This document shows positions 1-7,765 of a DNA stretch of 64,000 nt, piece by piece (within the stretch, counting starts at the first letter, position 1; each line of letters opens with the position of its first letter). A program made the translations under genes and the position numbers. The notes below the pieces were generated by a model, which saw nothing but the letters and a program-made list of their open reading frames with translations, did not search any database and had not been told where the DNA came from. This stretch comes from an uncultured Prevotella sp. (GTDB lineage Bacteria > Bacteroidota > Bacteroidia > Bacteroidales > Bacteroidaceae), in NCBI GenBank assembly GCA_947169185.1, contig CAMVOS010000003.1, forward strand, positions 1 through 64,000, given 5' to 3'.

Positions 1-121
1 CCCTTCCATCTCCCTTCCATGTCCCTTGCAACGTCGAACCATCTTCGAGTCATCTACGAACCATCTACGTTACCACTCCGAGCCTATCGTCTTCCTTCTG
101 TCTTGCTACTGTCTTGACCCA
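1..121. repeat. Degenerate 11-bp tandem repeat array, cut by left edge
   Basis: Reading from base 1 in steps of 11 gives eleven related units: CCCTTCCATCT, CCCTTCCATGT, CCCTTGCAACG, TCGAACCATCT, TCGAGTCATCT, ACGAACCATCT and so on, fading out as GTCTTGCTACT and GTCTTGACCCA. The period is seen directly; the function is unknown. The array probably continues to the left of the window. No reading frame over it has a credible start. Confidence 0.6.
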
Positions 122-213
122 TTGGGTCGAGCCTGCTCACGCTCGGCAAAGTCGAAGCAAGCTTCACTCTGCTCTCGCTTAATCGCAGCCTTATCTACCC
201 CCTAGCTACAAAA
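122..213. other. Noncoding stretch with short inverted repeats
   Basis: No gene is supported here. The stretch holds small inverted repeats, for example GAAGC-AA-GCTTC at 154-165, and on the minus strand a frame that stays open without any start codon. It separates the 11-bp array from the regulatory element at 214. Confidence 0.4.
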
Positions 214-256
214 TACCATGAGTGTGGTATTATGAATGCCATGAAAAGGCGATTGT
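214..256 (+). promoter_or_regulatory. Shared upstream element, copy A (sulfur-carrier operon)
   Basis: The copy has a palindrome-like half (ATACCA..TGGTAT) followed by GAATGCCA and GAAAAGGCGATTGT. It aligns without gaps to copies at 2793, 7663 and 11938. In all four copies the distance from the first T to the end of TTTGCAC is exactly 73 bases. The fixed position just upstream of and touching the -33 region suggests an activator site. Confidence 0.75.
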
Positions 257-283
257 AGTATCCGCAGGAAGGCAGTAATTTTG
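253..283 (+). promoter_or_regulatory. Promoter of sulfur-carrier operon
   Basis: TTG at 253-255 and TAATTTTG at 276-283 are separated by 20 bases, matching the Bacteroidota -33/-7 pattern. The -33 bases are the last bases of the shared element. Confidence 0.7.
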
Positions 284-321
284 CACCCAGATTTCAATAT
301 CAAATTTAAACCGACAAAATT

Positions 322-534
322 ATGGCAAAGATTTATGTAAATGGAGACGCGCAGGAAGTGAATCTGCCGCTCAACGTGAGTGAACTGATTAAGCAGAGTG
401 ATGTACAGCAGCCGGATATGGTCAGCGTGCAGGTGAACGAGGAGTTTGCCGAGCGCGAGGACTGGGAAACGATCCAGCTGAAAGAGGGTGACAAGGTGGA
501 TTTCTTATATTTCATGGGAGGAGGCGCACGATGA
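322..534 (+). CDS. ThiS/MoaD-like sulfur carrier protein with C-terminal tail
   Basis: This is a 70-residue ubiquitin-fold sulfur carrier (ThiS/MoaD/CysO class). It starts MAKIYVNG and ends with Met-Gly-Gly-Gly-Ala-Arg, so two residues (or three, depending on the cut) follow the Gly-Gly that must be exposed before adenylation and thiocarboxylation. Known carriers with such a tail (QbsE, HcyS) are trimmed by a JAMM protease; a JAMM gene lies two genes downstream. The stop overlaps the next start as ATGA, so translation is probably coupled. There are no thiamine genes (thiG, thiH, thiC, thiE) nearby, so a role in thiamine synthesis is less likely than delivery of sulfur to cysteine or homocysteine. 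The substrate is inferred, not shown. Confidence 0.85.
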   Translation: MAKIYVNGDAQEVNLPLNVSELIKQSDVQQPDMVSVQVNEEFAEREDWETIQLKEGDKVDFLYFMGGGAR

Positions 535-1349
535 TTGATTTTTCTGAAGAACAGATACAACGATACTCGCGACATATCCTGTTGCAGGATGTGGGCGTAG
601 AGGGACAAGAGAAGATAATGAACGCACGCGTGCTCGTGGTGGGTGCCGGTGGACTGGGGGCTCCCGTGAGCCTCTATCTGGCGGCAGCCGGCATCGGTCG
701 CATCGGCATCGTGGATGCAGATGTGGTGGATCTGAGCAACCTGCAGCGTCAGGTGATTCACTTTACGAAGGACGTGGGCGTGCCTAAAGTAAAGAGTGCC
801 GAGGAGAAGATTAAGGCCATCAACCCTGATGTGCAGGTGGATACCTACTATGAGTTTCTCGACTCTTCGAACGCGCTGGATATCATCAAGGAATACGACT
901 TCATCGTGGACGGTACCGACAACTTCCCCGTGAAGTTCTTGATTAATGATGCGTGCGTGATGGCGGGCAAGCCGTTCTCGCATGGTGGCATCCTGCGCTT
1001 CAACGGACAGACCTTTACACACCTGCCTGGCACGGCCTGCTACCGTTGTTTCTTTAAGGAACCGCCTCCCGTAGGAGCCGTACCAACCTGTTCGCAGGCA
1101 GGCGTACTGGGTGCCATCGCAGGTATGCTGGGCACCATCCAGGCTGCTGAGACACTGAAATACTTTACGGGTATCGGCGAGTTGCTGACCAACCGTCTGC
1201 TGACATTTGACGCCAAGACCATGCAGTTCCGTACCATCAACGTGAAGCAGCGTCCTTCTTGCGCCATCTGCGGCGACCATCCCACCATCGACCATCTGAT
1301 AGATTATGAACAGGCAGCGTGCGACTTAAAGTCAATGCATAATGCTTAA
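531..1349 (+). CDS. E1-like adenylyltransferase, ThiF/MoeB/HesA family
   Basis: This 272-residue E1-like enzyme should adenylate the C-terminus of the carrier encoded just upstream, preparing it for sulfur transfer. Visible features are the nucleotide-binding GAGGLG near residue 40, NLQRQV, DGTDNF, a PTCSQAG segment with the conserved cysteine, and two CxxC pairs (CYRC near 170, CAIC near 245) that normally bind zinc. It lacks the C-terminal rhodanese domain found in MoeZ-type proteins. Its last codons (MHNA and the stop) are supplied by a heptanucleotide repeat array, so the extreme C-terminus is probably not functional sequence. Whether it serves only the adjacent carrier is inferred from coupling. 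Confidence 0.88.
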   Translation: MIDFSEEQIQRYSRHILLQDVGVEGQEKIMNARVLVVGAGGLGAPVSLYLAAAGIGRIGIVDADVVDLSNLQRQVIHFTKDVGVPKVKSAEEKIKAINPDVQVDTYYEFLDSSNALDIIKEYDFIVDGTDNFPVKFLINDACVMAGKPFSHGGILRFNGQTFTHLPGTACYRCFFKEPPPVGAVPTCSQAGVLGAIAGMLGTIQAAETLKYFTGIGELLTNRLLTFDAKTMQFRTINVKQRPSCAICGDHPTIDHLIDYEQAACDLKSMHNA

Positions 1350-1413
1350 TGCATAATGCATAATTGGCTGCGCACGAAAAAGATTAAGCATTAAGCATTA
1401 AGAATTAAGCATT
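1331..1413. repeat. Inverted pair of heptanucleotide arrays
   Basis: Heptamers of the type ATAATGC/TTAATGC (1331-1363) and, in opposite sense, ATTAAGC (1382-1413) flank a 19-base centre. They contain a perfect 12-base inverted match, AATGCTTAATGC at 1341-1352 with GCATTAAGCATT at 1388-1399, so the RNA can form a long hairpin. The first array covers the stop codon of the E1-like gene and the second ends at the start codon of the JAMM gene. Confidence 0.8.
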
Positions 1414-1806
1414 ATGAAGATTCCACAGAACATCATAGATGAATTGATAGCGCAGGCGGAGAAGGATGCACCCGATGAATCGTGCGGCTATCTCTTGGGG
1501 ACAGCTGACGGCAACGTCACAGAGAACTACTGGATGGAGAATATCGACCATTCCAGCGAGCATTTCTCTTTCGCACCAAAGGATCAGTTTGTTGCTCTGA
1601 AATATGCACGTAGCAAAAACTTAAAGATCCTCGCTAACTGGCACAGTCATCCAGCCTCGCCCTCGCGTCCTTCGCAAGAAGATCTGCGTCTGGCCAACGA
1701 TCCCACCATCCGCTATGCCATCCTCTCACTACTTGACGGACAACCGAAACTTAACTCCTTCAAGATCCTGAATGGCGAGGTGGTGGATAAGGAGATACAC
1801 TTGTAA
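1414..1806 (+). CDS. JAMM/MPN metalloprotease, Mec+/QbsD-like
   Basis: This is a 130-residue minimal JAMM (Mov34/MPN) zinc protease. The active-site pattern is present: Glu in DESCGYLLG near residue 23, HSHP at about 77-80, and Ser-Gln-Glu-Asp near 87-90. Stand-alone bacterial JAMM proteins trim tails from sulfur-carrier proteins (QbsD, HcyD) or release the amino acid from a carrier-cysteine adduct (Mec+ with CysO). Here it follows a carrier with an Ala-Arg tail and its E1, which fits both roles. It is cytoplasmic, with no signal peptide. The gene lies 64 bases after the E1-like gene, across the heptamer hairpin, and is probably in the same operon. Confidence 0.85.
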   Translation: MKIPQNIIDELIAQAEKDAPDESCGYLLGTADGNVTENYWMENIDHSSEHFSFAPKDQFVALKYARSKNLKILANWHSHPASPSRPSQEDLRLANDPTIRYAILSLLDGQPKLNSFKILNGEVVDKEIHL

Positions 1807-1838
1807 GAGGTAAGAATTGAGAGGTAAGAGGTAAGAGA
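1804..1838 (+). repeat. Heptanucleotide array (TAAGAGG type) at a stop codon
   Basis: The units TAAGAGG, TAAGAAT, TGAGAGG, TAAGAGG and TAAGAG start exactly at the TAA stop of the JAMM gene. The same unit family recurs at 15862-15921 and, inside genes, at 13734 and 18462. Confidence 0.8.
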
Positions 1839-1857
1839 AATACAAACCGGTTTTTTC

Positions 1858-1918
1858 GCGATGCGACCGCCAGAACTGTTGTCGGTTAAAGTTTCTGAGC
1901 GTGGCGCATCGCTTTTTT
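1858..1918 (+). terminator. Probable terminator after sulfur-carrier operon
   Basis: GCGATGCG (1858-1865) can pair with CGCATCGC (1905-1912), followed at once by six T. The long loop contains a second small pairing (ACCG with CGGT). Confidence 0.6.
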
Positions 1919-1951
1919 GTTTTAAATTGCGCCTGTTTGGGAATTTTTCGT

Positions 1952-1959
1952 TAATTTTG
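1952..1959 (+). promoter_or_regulatory. Promoter -7 box of tcdA
   Basis: TAATTTTG followed by CACC lies 18 bases before the start codon; TTG at 1927-1929 is a possible -33. Confidence 0.55.
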
Positions 1960-1977
1960 CACCCCAAATAAAGTAAT

Positions 1978-2775
1978 ATGGCAATAGAACAAGCAATATT
2001 CCGTAGGGCGGAACTCCTGTTGGGCAATGAGGCGATGGACCGCATCGCTGAGAAGCGCGTGATTATCTTTGGTGTAGGTGGCGTAGGCTCGTGGTGTGCT
2101 GAGAGTTTGGTGCGAAGCGGTATCAGGAAGTTGACGATTGTCGATTCCGACCGTGTTTGTATCACAAACATCAACCGACAGCTGATGGCGACGACCAAGA
2201 CCGTTGGGCAGGTGAAGGTGGATGCGCTGAAAGAGCGTCTGCTTACCATCAACCCCTCGGCAGAGATCACCGCCCTGCAACAGATCTTTACGGCAGAGAC
2301 GGCGGAGAGTTTCCAACTCGACACCTACGACTATATCATCGACGCCATCGACTCGCTGAAGGACAAGGCGCTACTTATCCTCATGGCTTGCCAGACAAAG
2401 GCGAAGTTCTTCTCGTCGATGGGTGCTGCCCTGAAACTCGACCCCACCAAGATTCAAGTGGCTGAGTTCTGGAAGGTTAAGGGCGACCCGCTTGCACGTG
2501 CCCTCCGCAACCGCTTCAAACGCGATAAACAGTTCCCAAAGCGCAAGTTCCAATGCGTCTTCTCAGACGAACTCTTGGAAAACAAAGGCCATAACGCCAC
2601 CTGTGGTACAGAGCAGTGCATGTGTCCCAAAGCCAAAAACGGTCCAGGTGACCCCAACCTGCTGAACCACGAATGGTGCTCGTCGAAGGCTCAAATTAAC
2701 GGCACGCTGGCTCATATCACCGCCATTTTCGGCTTCATGCTGGCTGGATTGGTGGTACAAGATGCCGTAAAATAA
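1978..2775 (+). CDS. tcdA: tRNA threonylcarbamoyladenosine dehydratase TcdA
   Basis: This 265-residue E1-like enzyme belongs to the TcdA/CsdL (YgdL) branch. In this family it cyclises t6A37 in tRNA to ct6A using ATP. The glycine-rich GVGGVGS near residue 35, NINRQL and the DAIDSL segment mark the nucleotide-binding fold. The cysteines near residues 216-222 (Cys-Gly-Thr-Glu-Gln-Cys-Met-Cys) resemble the cysteine-rich segment of this branch. The length is typical. It has its own promoter and is separated from the sulfur-carrier operon by a likely terminator. It is distinct from the ThiF-like gene at 531, which carries two CxxC pairs. Confidence 0.88.
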   Translation: MAIEQAIFRRAELLLGNEAMDRIAEKRVIIFGVGGVGSWCAESLVRSGIRKLTIVDSDRVCITNINRQLMATTKTVGQVKVDALKERLLTINPSAEITALQQIFTAETAESFQLDTYDYIIDAIDSLKDKALLILMACQTKAKFFSSMGAALKLDPTKIQVAEFWKVKGDPLARALRNRFKRDKQFPKRKFQCVFSDELLENKGHNATCGTEQCMCPKAKNGPGDPNLLNHEWCSSKAQINGTLAHITAIFGFMLAGLVVQDAVK

Positions 2776-2792
2776 GCCGTTTTTTGGCACTA

Positions 2793-2835
2793 TACCATAC
2801 GTTTGTGATGCGAAATGCCGCGCTGGTGGTATTTC
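2793..2835 (+). promoter_or_regulatory. Shared upstream element, copy B (SusC/SusD)
   Basis: TACCATACGTTTGTGAT followed by GCGAAATGCC aligns without gaps to copies at 214, 7663 and 11938, and keeps the 73-base distance to the end of TTTGCAC at 2865. Its second half diverges most from the other three copies. Confidence 0.6.
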
Positions 2836-2854
2836 GCATCTTCTTTTTTCGCCG

Positions 2855-2862
2855 TACCTTTG
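2855..2862 (+). promoter_or_regulatory. Promoter -7 box of SusC-like gene
   Basis: TACCTTTG followed by CAC; the spacing to the shared element is identical to that at the thiS-like, lipoprotein and cysK promoters. Confidence 0.65.
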
Positions 2863-2899
2863 CACTCGATAAATTTAATTAATAAAAGGATAAGAAGGT

Positions 2900-5800
2900 A
2901 TGAAGAGTTTTCAGACGATATCAATTACGTTTGCTTTAGCCATAATAGTGACGCAAGCATCGGCCACACCTATCAACGGACGGGTGGCCGATGCAGCGAC
3001 TGGCGAAGCTATCATCGGTGCATCAATCATATATAATAATAAGGTAGGAGCAGTAACCGACGTCGATGGATTGTTCAGTATTGATGTGAAGACATTCCCG
3101 TCAGAACTGACTATCAGTTACGTTGGCTATGAGCAGAAAAACGTTCGTGTAAAGCAAGACGATGACAACGTTGTCGTCACACTACAAGAAGAGAACCAGC
3201 ACTTAGACGAGATTGTAGTTGTGGGATATGGTACGCAACGACGTCAGAAGCTGACTGGAAGTGTGGTGAGTGTCGATCACTCCATACTCGACAATAACAT
3301 ATTGCCTACAGCCGACGGTCTGCTGGCAGGAAGTGTGGCAGGTGTCAGCGTTACTGGTACTGGTCAGCCTGGTGCAGCCTCAAAGATTCGTATCCGTGGC
3401 GGCAACTCGGTAAGTGCCAACAATGAACCTCTCTACGTCATCGACGGCTTCATCTACTACAAAGAAGGTGGAGCCATCGATACGGGCGAGCGTGGTACAG
3501 CTATTGAGGGAGGTGTCAGTCCGTTGAGCCTGATCAACCCACAAGACATAGAGAGCATAGAGGTGCTCAAGGACGTGTCGGCCACAGCCATCTATGGTTC
3601 ACGTGGTGCAAATGGTGTGGTCATCGTGACCACCAAAAAAGGACAGAAAGGTAAAGCCCAGATACGCTATAGCTATCAGCTCTCATTAGGTACACCAGCC
3701 AAGAAACTCTCGGTGATGAATGCCCACGAGTGGGCTCGCTACCAGAAGGACTATTTTTATAATAAAGGCGGCTACACCGATACTGAGATAGACGCCCTTG
3801 GTGAGGGCACCGACTGGCAGAGCGCCGTGTTGAGAAATACAGTCAGTCATAACCACAACCTAAGTATCAGTGGTGGCGACGACCGTACCCGCTATCTTGT
3901 GGCTGGCAACATTGTGCGCCAGGAAGGCATCCTGCTAAACACAGGCTATCAGCGCAGCGGACTTCGCGTAAACATAGACCGCCACGTCAACGACCGTCTG
4001 ACCATCGGTGCTACTTCTAACATCAGTCGCAACCGTCAGGACGGACTCACCACGACAACAGGTGTCTCGTTTAACTCTTCGCCCTTCCAAGGCGGCATCA
4101 CCAATTCGCTGACATACGCCCTTCTGATGCCTCCTGTAGTGCCTATCTACAAGGCTGATGGCAGCTACAACTACTCTAACCCATACGAGTACGCCTACTT
4201 CATCATGGGTGATATTGCCGCCAATCCCGTGTCTGATCTGGAAAACAGCGTTGCACAGACCATCGATGACGATGTTATTGGTAATGCCTTCGCCACTTAT
4301 CAACTGACTGACGACTTGCAGGCCAAGGCCACCTTCGGTTTCGACCTCGACAACCTGACACAAAACTATTTCGCACCTCACTATACAGCATTAGGACTGG
4401 CCAATGGCGGCGTAGGCAATATTACCAAACGACGCATAGAAACGTGGCAAACAGAGTTTACGCTCACCTACGACCATCAGTTTGGCGAGGCACACCACGT
4501 GGATGCCCTGGCAGGTTATACTTATCAGAGTACAAACCACACCTTCCTCTCAGCCTCATCGAGTCAATATACCGACGAGACGCTGAAGCACAACAATTTG
4601 TCGGGCGGCAGCCAGTATTCAGCACCGCGTTCAGGCGAGAGCGAGAGCAATCTGCACTCCCTTATCGGACGTGTAAACTACTCTCTCTATGACAAATACA
4701 ATGCGACGGCTACGCTGCGCGCCGACCGCTCATCGCGCTTTGCCAAAAGTCACAACTGGGGCATCTTCCCCTCACTGGGTCTGTCGTGGAATATTGAAAA
4801 GGAACACTTTGCCGAGAATGCAGAATGGCTCAACAGTCTGAAGCTGCGTGCCTCGGTGGGCACAGTGGGTAATCAGGAGATTGGCGACTATCTCTACACC
4901 ACTTCCTACAGCACCTCAACGACGGGCGGACAGGTACACTACACAAAGACAAATGCTGCGAACGACAACCTGAAATGGGAAACCACAGTATCGACCAATG
5001 TGGGTATTGACCTCTCGGCATTCAGGAATCGCCTGACCTTCACAGCCGAAGTGTATTGGAAACGCACCAACGACCTGTTGCTGGTCGTGCCCGTTGATGT
5101 GGCCAAATACGGTGTGTCGTCGCAATTGCAAAACATAGGTAATGTAGAGAACCAAGGCTTGGAACTCTCGTTGGGCGTTACCCCCATCTCACGAAAAAAC
5201 CTGCGCTGGAACATCTCTGCAAATGCTGCCTGGAACACCAACCGACTGACCTCGCTGGGTAATCATGAACAGTTGCAGACAGCCAGCTACACCATCCTTC
5301 GAAAGGATGAAGCTGTGGGCTCATTCTATGGACTCATCTTCGATGGTGTGGTGCAAAAGGGTGAAGATACCAGCCTATTACCTTCGCAAAACGGCGCTAA
5401 GCCTGGCGTTGGCGAGGCGAAATTCCGCGATGTGAATGGCGATGGCAAGGTGGACCAGTACGACCGCGTCATCCTAGGACATCAGCAGCACGATCTTACC
5501 TTCGGTCTTTCATCTACGCTGACATGGCGACAATTTGACTTATTCCTACAGCTGCAGGGTGCTACTGGTGGACAGGTCTACAACTCATTGCGTCGCACAT
5601 TGGAACATCCTACCGACTGCTACAATGTATCGTCGGCTATTCTTGACAGTTGGACAACGGAGAATCCGAGCAATTCACTCCCCAAGGTGAGTGATGTACG
5701 CCCCTACAGCTATATTGACAGTCGTTATGTAGAGGATGCCGACTATCTGAAATTGCGCACCCTCTCGCTGGGCTACCGCTTCCGTCTTAACCCCATCAAG

Positions 5801-5947
5801 ACAGACGTACACCTCACAGCTACTGCCTCCAACCTGTTTACACTAACCGGCTATAAGGGCTACGACCCGGAAGTGCAGGGTGGCGTTGACCTCGGACAGT
5901 ACCCGTCAGCACGTACTTTCACCTTTGGCATAGAAATAACTTTTTAA
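2900..5947 (+). CDS. SusC/RagA-type TonB-dependent outer membrane transporter
   Basis: This 1015-residue TonB-linked outer membrane receptor imports an oligomeric nutrient together with the SusD-like lipoprotein encoded next. In order it has a signal peptide (about 1-22), a carboxypeptidase-regulatory-like beta-sandwich (about 25-100, with DGLFSI and YVGYE), a Ton-box-like stretch DEIVVVGYGTQ near 110, a plug domain with IRGGNS and YVIDGF, and a 22-stranded barrel ending ITF. The ligand is unknown. No glycoside hydrolase, HTCS or sigma/anti-sigma pair is adjacent, so a glycan is not indicated. The shared promoter element instead ties it to sulfur-carrier and cysK genes, so a sulfur-containing or peptide ligand is one possibility (inference). 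Confidence 0.93.
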   Translation: MKSFQTISITFALAIIVTQASATPINGRVADAATGEAIIGASIIYNNKVGAVTDVDGLFSIDVKTFPSELTISYVGYEQKNVRVKQDDDNVVVTLQEENQHLDEIVVVGYGTQRRQKLTGSVVSVDHSILDNNILPTADGLLAGSVAGVSVTGTGQPGAASKIRIRGGNSVSANNEPLYVIDGFIYYKEGGAIDTGERGTAIEGGVSPLSLINPQDIESIEVLKDVSATAIYGSRGANGVVIVTTKKGQKGKAQIRYSYQLSLGTPAKKLSVMNAHEWARYQKDYFYNKGGYTDTEIDALGEGTDWQSAVLRNTVSHNHNLSISGGDDRTRYLVAGNIVRQEGILLNTGYQRSGLRVNIDRHVNDRLTIGATSNISRNRQDGLTTTTGVSFNSSPFQGGITNSLTYALLMPPVVPIYKADGSYNYSNPYEYAYFIMGDIAANPVSDLENSVAQTIDDDVIGNAFATYQLTDDLQAKATFGFDLDNLTQNYFAPHYTALGLANGGVGNITKRRIETWQTEFTLTYDHQFGEAHHVDALAGYTYQSTNHTFLSASSSQYTDETLKHNNLSGGSQYSAPRSGESESNLHSLIGRVNYSLYDKYNATATLRADRSSRFAKSHNWGIFPSLGLSWNIEKEHFAENAEWLNSLKLRASVGTVGNQEIGDYLYTTSYSTSTTGGQVHYTKTNAANDNLKWETTVSTNVGIDLSAFRNRLTFTAEVYWKRTNDLLLVVPVDVAKYGVSSQLQNIGNVENQGLELSLGVTPISRKNLRWNISANAAWNTNRLTSLGNHEQLQTASYTILRKDEAVGSFYGLIFDGVVQKGEDTSLLPSQNGAKPGVGEAKFRDVNGDGKVDQYDRVILGHQQHDLTFGLSSTLTWRQFDLFLQLQGATGGQVYNSLRRTLEHPTDCYNVSSAILDSWTTENPSNSLPKVSDVRPYSYIDSRYVEDADYLKLRTLSLGYRFRLNPIKTDVHLTATASNLFTLTGYKGYDPEVQGGVDLGQYPSARTFTFGIEITF

Positions 5948-5993
5948 TGTTTCAAGATAACAGTATTAACAAAACAAAGAAAGGGAAAAGATT

Positions 5994-7601
5994 ATGAGAA
6001 AGATTCAGAACACATTCCTTGCAGCGCTTCTTGTCGTAAGCGCAGGTATCAACTTCGCAGCATGCAGCAGCGATAACGATGACCAGAACAACGTGATTAA
6101 CAATGAGGCCCAGGCACTGACCGACGAGCAGGCACTGGCCTTGGCCGACAATGCCCTGTTCGAATACTACCACAAGGCTTTCGGTCTGTCGTTCATCGTC
6201 GAGACCTTCACTTCGAAGACTCACTCCTTCGAAGGCGAAGAGAGTGCCGACGGTCCGCTGATCAGCCGTCATGAGCTGACACCAACCAACGTCTATTTCG
6301 TCAACCGCTGGTACAACAAGAACTCTGCTATTGCCAATGCCAACGAGGCCATCGAAAAGATTACGGCAGCCACAGGTGTTTCCGAGAGCACCAAGAAAAT
6401 AGCTATTGCACGCGCCAAACTGGCTCGAGGTCTGGCCTACCACGTATTGGTTCGTCTGTGGGGTGAGGTACCTCTCTACACCACAACCAATGGCGATACT
6501 AAGACCCGCGCTTCTATCGATGCCATCTACACTCAGATTGTGAAAGATCTTGAAGAGGCTGCCGAGGGACTGCCCGAGAGTGCATCGCTGCCCTCTGTAC
6601 CCACCAAGGCTGCCGCATACGGTCTGCTCTCTCGCGTCTATCTGGATTGGGGCTCAAATCCACTGACCTATGACCAGATCAACGCCATCAAGGATCAGAA
6701 GCAAGACCCCACCCCATCTTACACTCCTGCTCGCCTGCAGAAAGTTATAGAGTATGCCGACAAGGTGAAGGGCTATCAGTTGAATGCCGACTTCTCTACC
6801 ATCTGGGGTAAGGACAACGAAGCCAAGAAAGACGAGAAAATCCTGACCTTCGTACACGATGGTGACGCTGTAGGCACCGGTAATCACCAGGTGCATTGCT
6901 CATGGACCTTTGGTTTCAACGTAGAGCGCGAGAATCACCTCTCACCTGCACAGGACTCCTTCCTCGCAGCATGGGACAAGGCTGATAGTCGTCGTGATGT
7001 GAGCTACATCGATGAGCTGGTCAACCCTGAGACCAACGAACTCGTTCTCTTCCGTGCGCCCGCCACATTGCCTCGCTATGGCAAGTTCGTTGACCGTGGC
7101 TCTGAGGGTCCAAACGACTGCTATAGGCTCAACGACCTTGATCGCGTCGAACTACGTTATGCGGAAGTATTGCTCAACAAGGCAGAAGCCCTTGTGCTCT
7201 TGGGACGTGCCAACGAAGCTGTAGCTCCTATCAACCAGTTGCGTCAGCGTGCTTACGGCGATGCCAGCCACAACCTGACCTCTGTGACACTCGACGATGT
7301 GAAAAACGAGTGGGGTCTGGAGTTTGTCTACGAACAGAAAGAGTGGTTTAACCTGGCCCGTTGGAAGGACGTAGTGAAAGATCTTGAATCGGTGGCCCAG
7401 AATGAATACTTTGACGACTCTTATGCAGTAGCTGGTCAGACAGGACGTAATGGTCAAGTAGTCAACGCCTTCTTTGCCAAGACCTACAAGCACTTGCATG
7501 CTAAGTACGACAACCGCGAAGCTAAGTACTACCGCTTCCCCATTCCTGTAGGCAAGAGCGGCGAGAGCCTCGGTATCACACCACAGAATCCGGGTTATTA
7601 A
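5994..7601 (+). CDS. SusD/RagB-family surface lipoprotein
   Basis: This 535-residue SusD-like lipoprotein forms the lid of the SusC channel and binds the ligand on the cell surface. The N-terminus has a lipoprotein signal ending NFAACSSDND, with the lipidated Cys near residue 23. It follows the SusC-like gene by 46 bases in the same operon. The family's helical TPR-like repeats fit the middle part (LLSRVYLDWG; ELRYAEVLLNKAEALVLLG). The C-terminal part carries the usual RFPIP and NPGY ending. A terminator hairpin follows directly. Confidence 0.93.
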   Translation: MRKIQNTFLAALLVVSAGINFAACSSDNDDQNNVINNEAQALTDEQALALADNALFEYYHKAFGLSFIVETFTSKTHSFEGEESADGPLISRHELTPTNVYFVNRWYNKNSAIANANEAIEKITAATGVSESTKKIAIARAKLARGLAYHVLVRLWGEVPLYTTTNGDTKTRASIDAIYTQIVKDLEEAAEGLPESASLPSVPTKAAAYGLLSRVYLDWGSNPLTYDQINAIKDQKQDPTPSYTPARLQKVIEYADKVKGYQLNADFSTIWGKDNEAKKDEKILTFVHDGDAVGTGNHQVHCSWTFGFNVERENHLSPAQDSFLAAWDKADSRRDVSYIDELVNPETNELVLFRAPATLPRYGKFVDRGSEGPNDCYRLNDLDRVELRYAEVLLNKAEALVLLGRANEAVAPINQLRQRAYGDASHNLTSVTLDDVKNEWGLEFVYEQKEWFNLARWKDVVKDLESVAQNEYFDDSYAVAGQTGRNGQVVNAFFAKTYKHLHAKYDNREAKYYRFPIPVGKSGESLGITPQNPGY

Positions 7602-7618
7602 CCCTTACAATATTTGTG

Positions 7619-7658
7619 ATAGCGGACGGTTTCATTACGGAATCGTCCGCTATTTTTA
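7619..7658 (+). terminator. Terminator after SusC/SusD operon
   Basis: A ten-base stem (ATAGCGGACG at 7619-7628 with CGTCCGCTAT at 7644-7653) with a 15-base loop is followed by a T-rich tract. Confidence 0.75.
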
Positions 7659-7662
7659 TCTA

Positions 7663-7705
7663 TGCCAAACGTTTGGTATGTGAAATGCCACGAAAAGGCG
7701 ATTGT
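7663..7705 (+). promoter_or_regulatory. Shared upstream element, copy C (lipoprotein/TonB receptor operon)
   Basis: TGCCAAACGTTTGGTAT followed by GAAATGCCA and GAAAAGGCGATTGT, ending in the -33 TTG at 7702-7704. Its second half is almost identical to copy A. The distance to the end of TTTGCAC (7735) is again 73 bases. Confidence 0.8.
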
Positions 7706-7724
7706 GTACTTCACAGAAACCAAC

Positions 7725-7732
7725 TACCTTTG
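7725..7732 (+). promoter_or_regulatory. Promoter -7 box of lipoprotein operon
   Basis: TACCTTTG followed by CAC; TTG at 7702-7704 lies 20 bases upstream. Confidence 0.7.
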
Positions 7733-7765
7733 CACTCACAATTTATTCATAAAAAAAGTAAGGAT

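Noticed and set aside
122..213. A short minus-strand protein-coding frame
   Set aside because: The frame has no start codon and ends within about 30 codons. It looks like intergenic repeat sequence.
322..534. Thiamine ThiS gene
   Set aside because: No thiG, thiH, thiC, thiE or TPP riboswitch is nearby, and the protein has extra residues after Gly-Gly next to a JAMM protease, which fits another carrier type better.
333..1295. A 320-codon open frame on the minus strand opposite the carrier and E1-like genes
   Set aside because: It covers two genes with clear family motifs and a coupled start, has no promoter box and no recognisable protein features. It is a shadow of their codon use.
7616..7765. 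A longer N-terminus for the Met/His lipoprotein
   Set aside because: The extension covers the terminator, the regulatory element and the promoter, and would hide the lipoprotein signal peptide.
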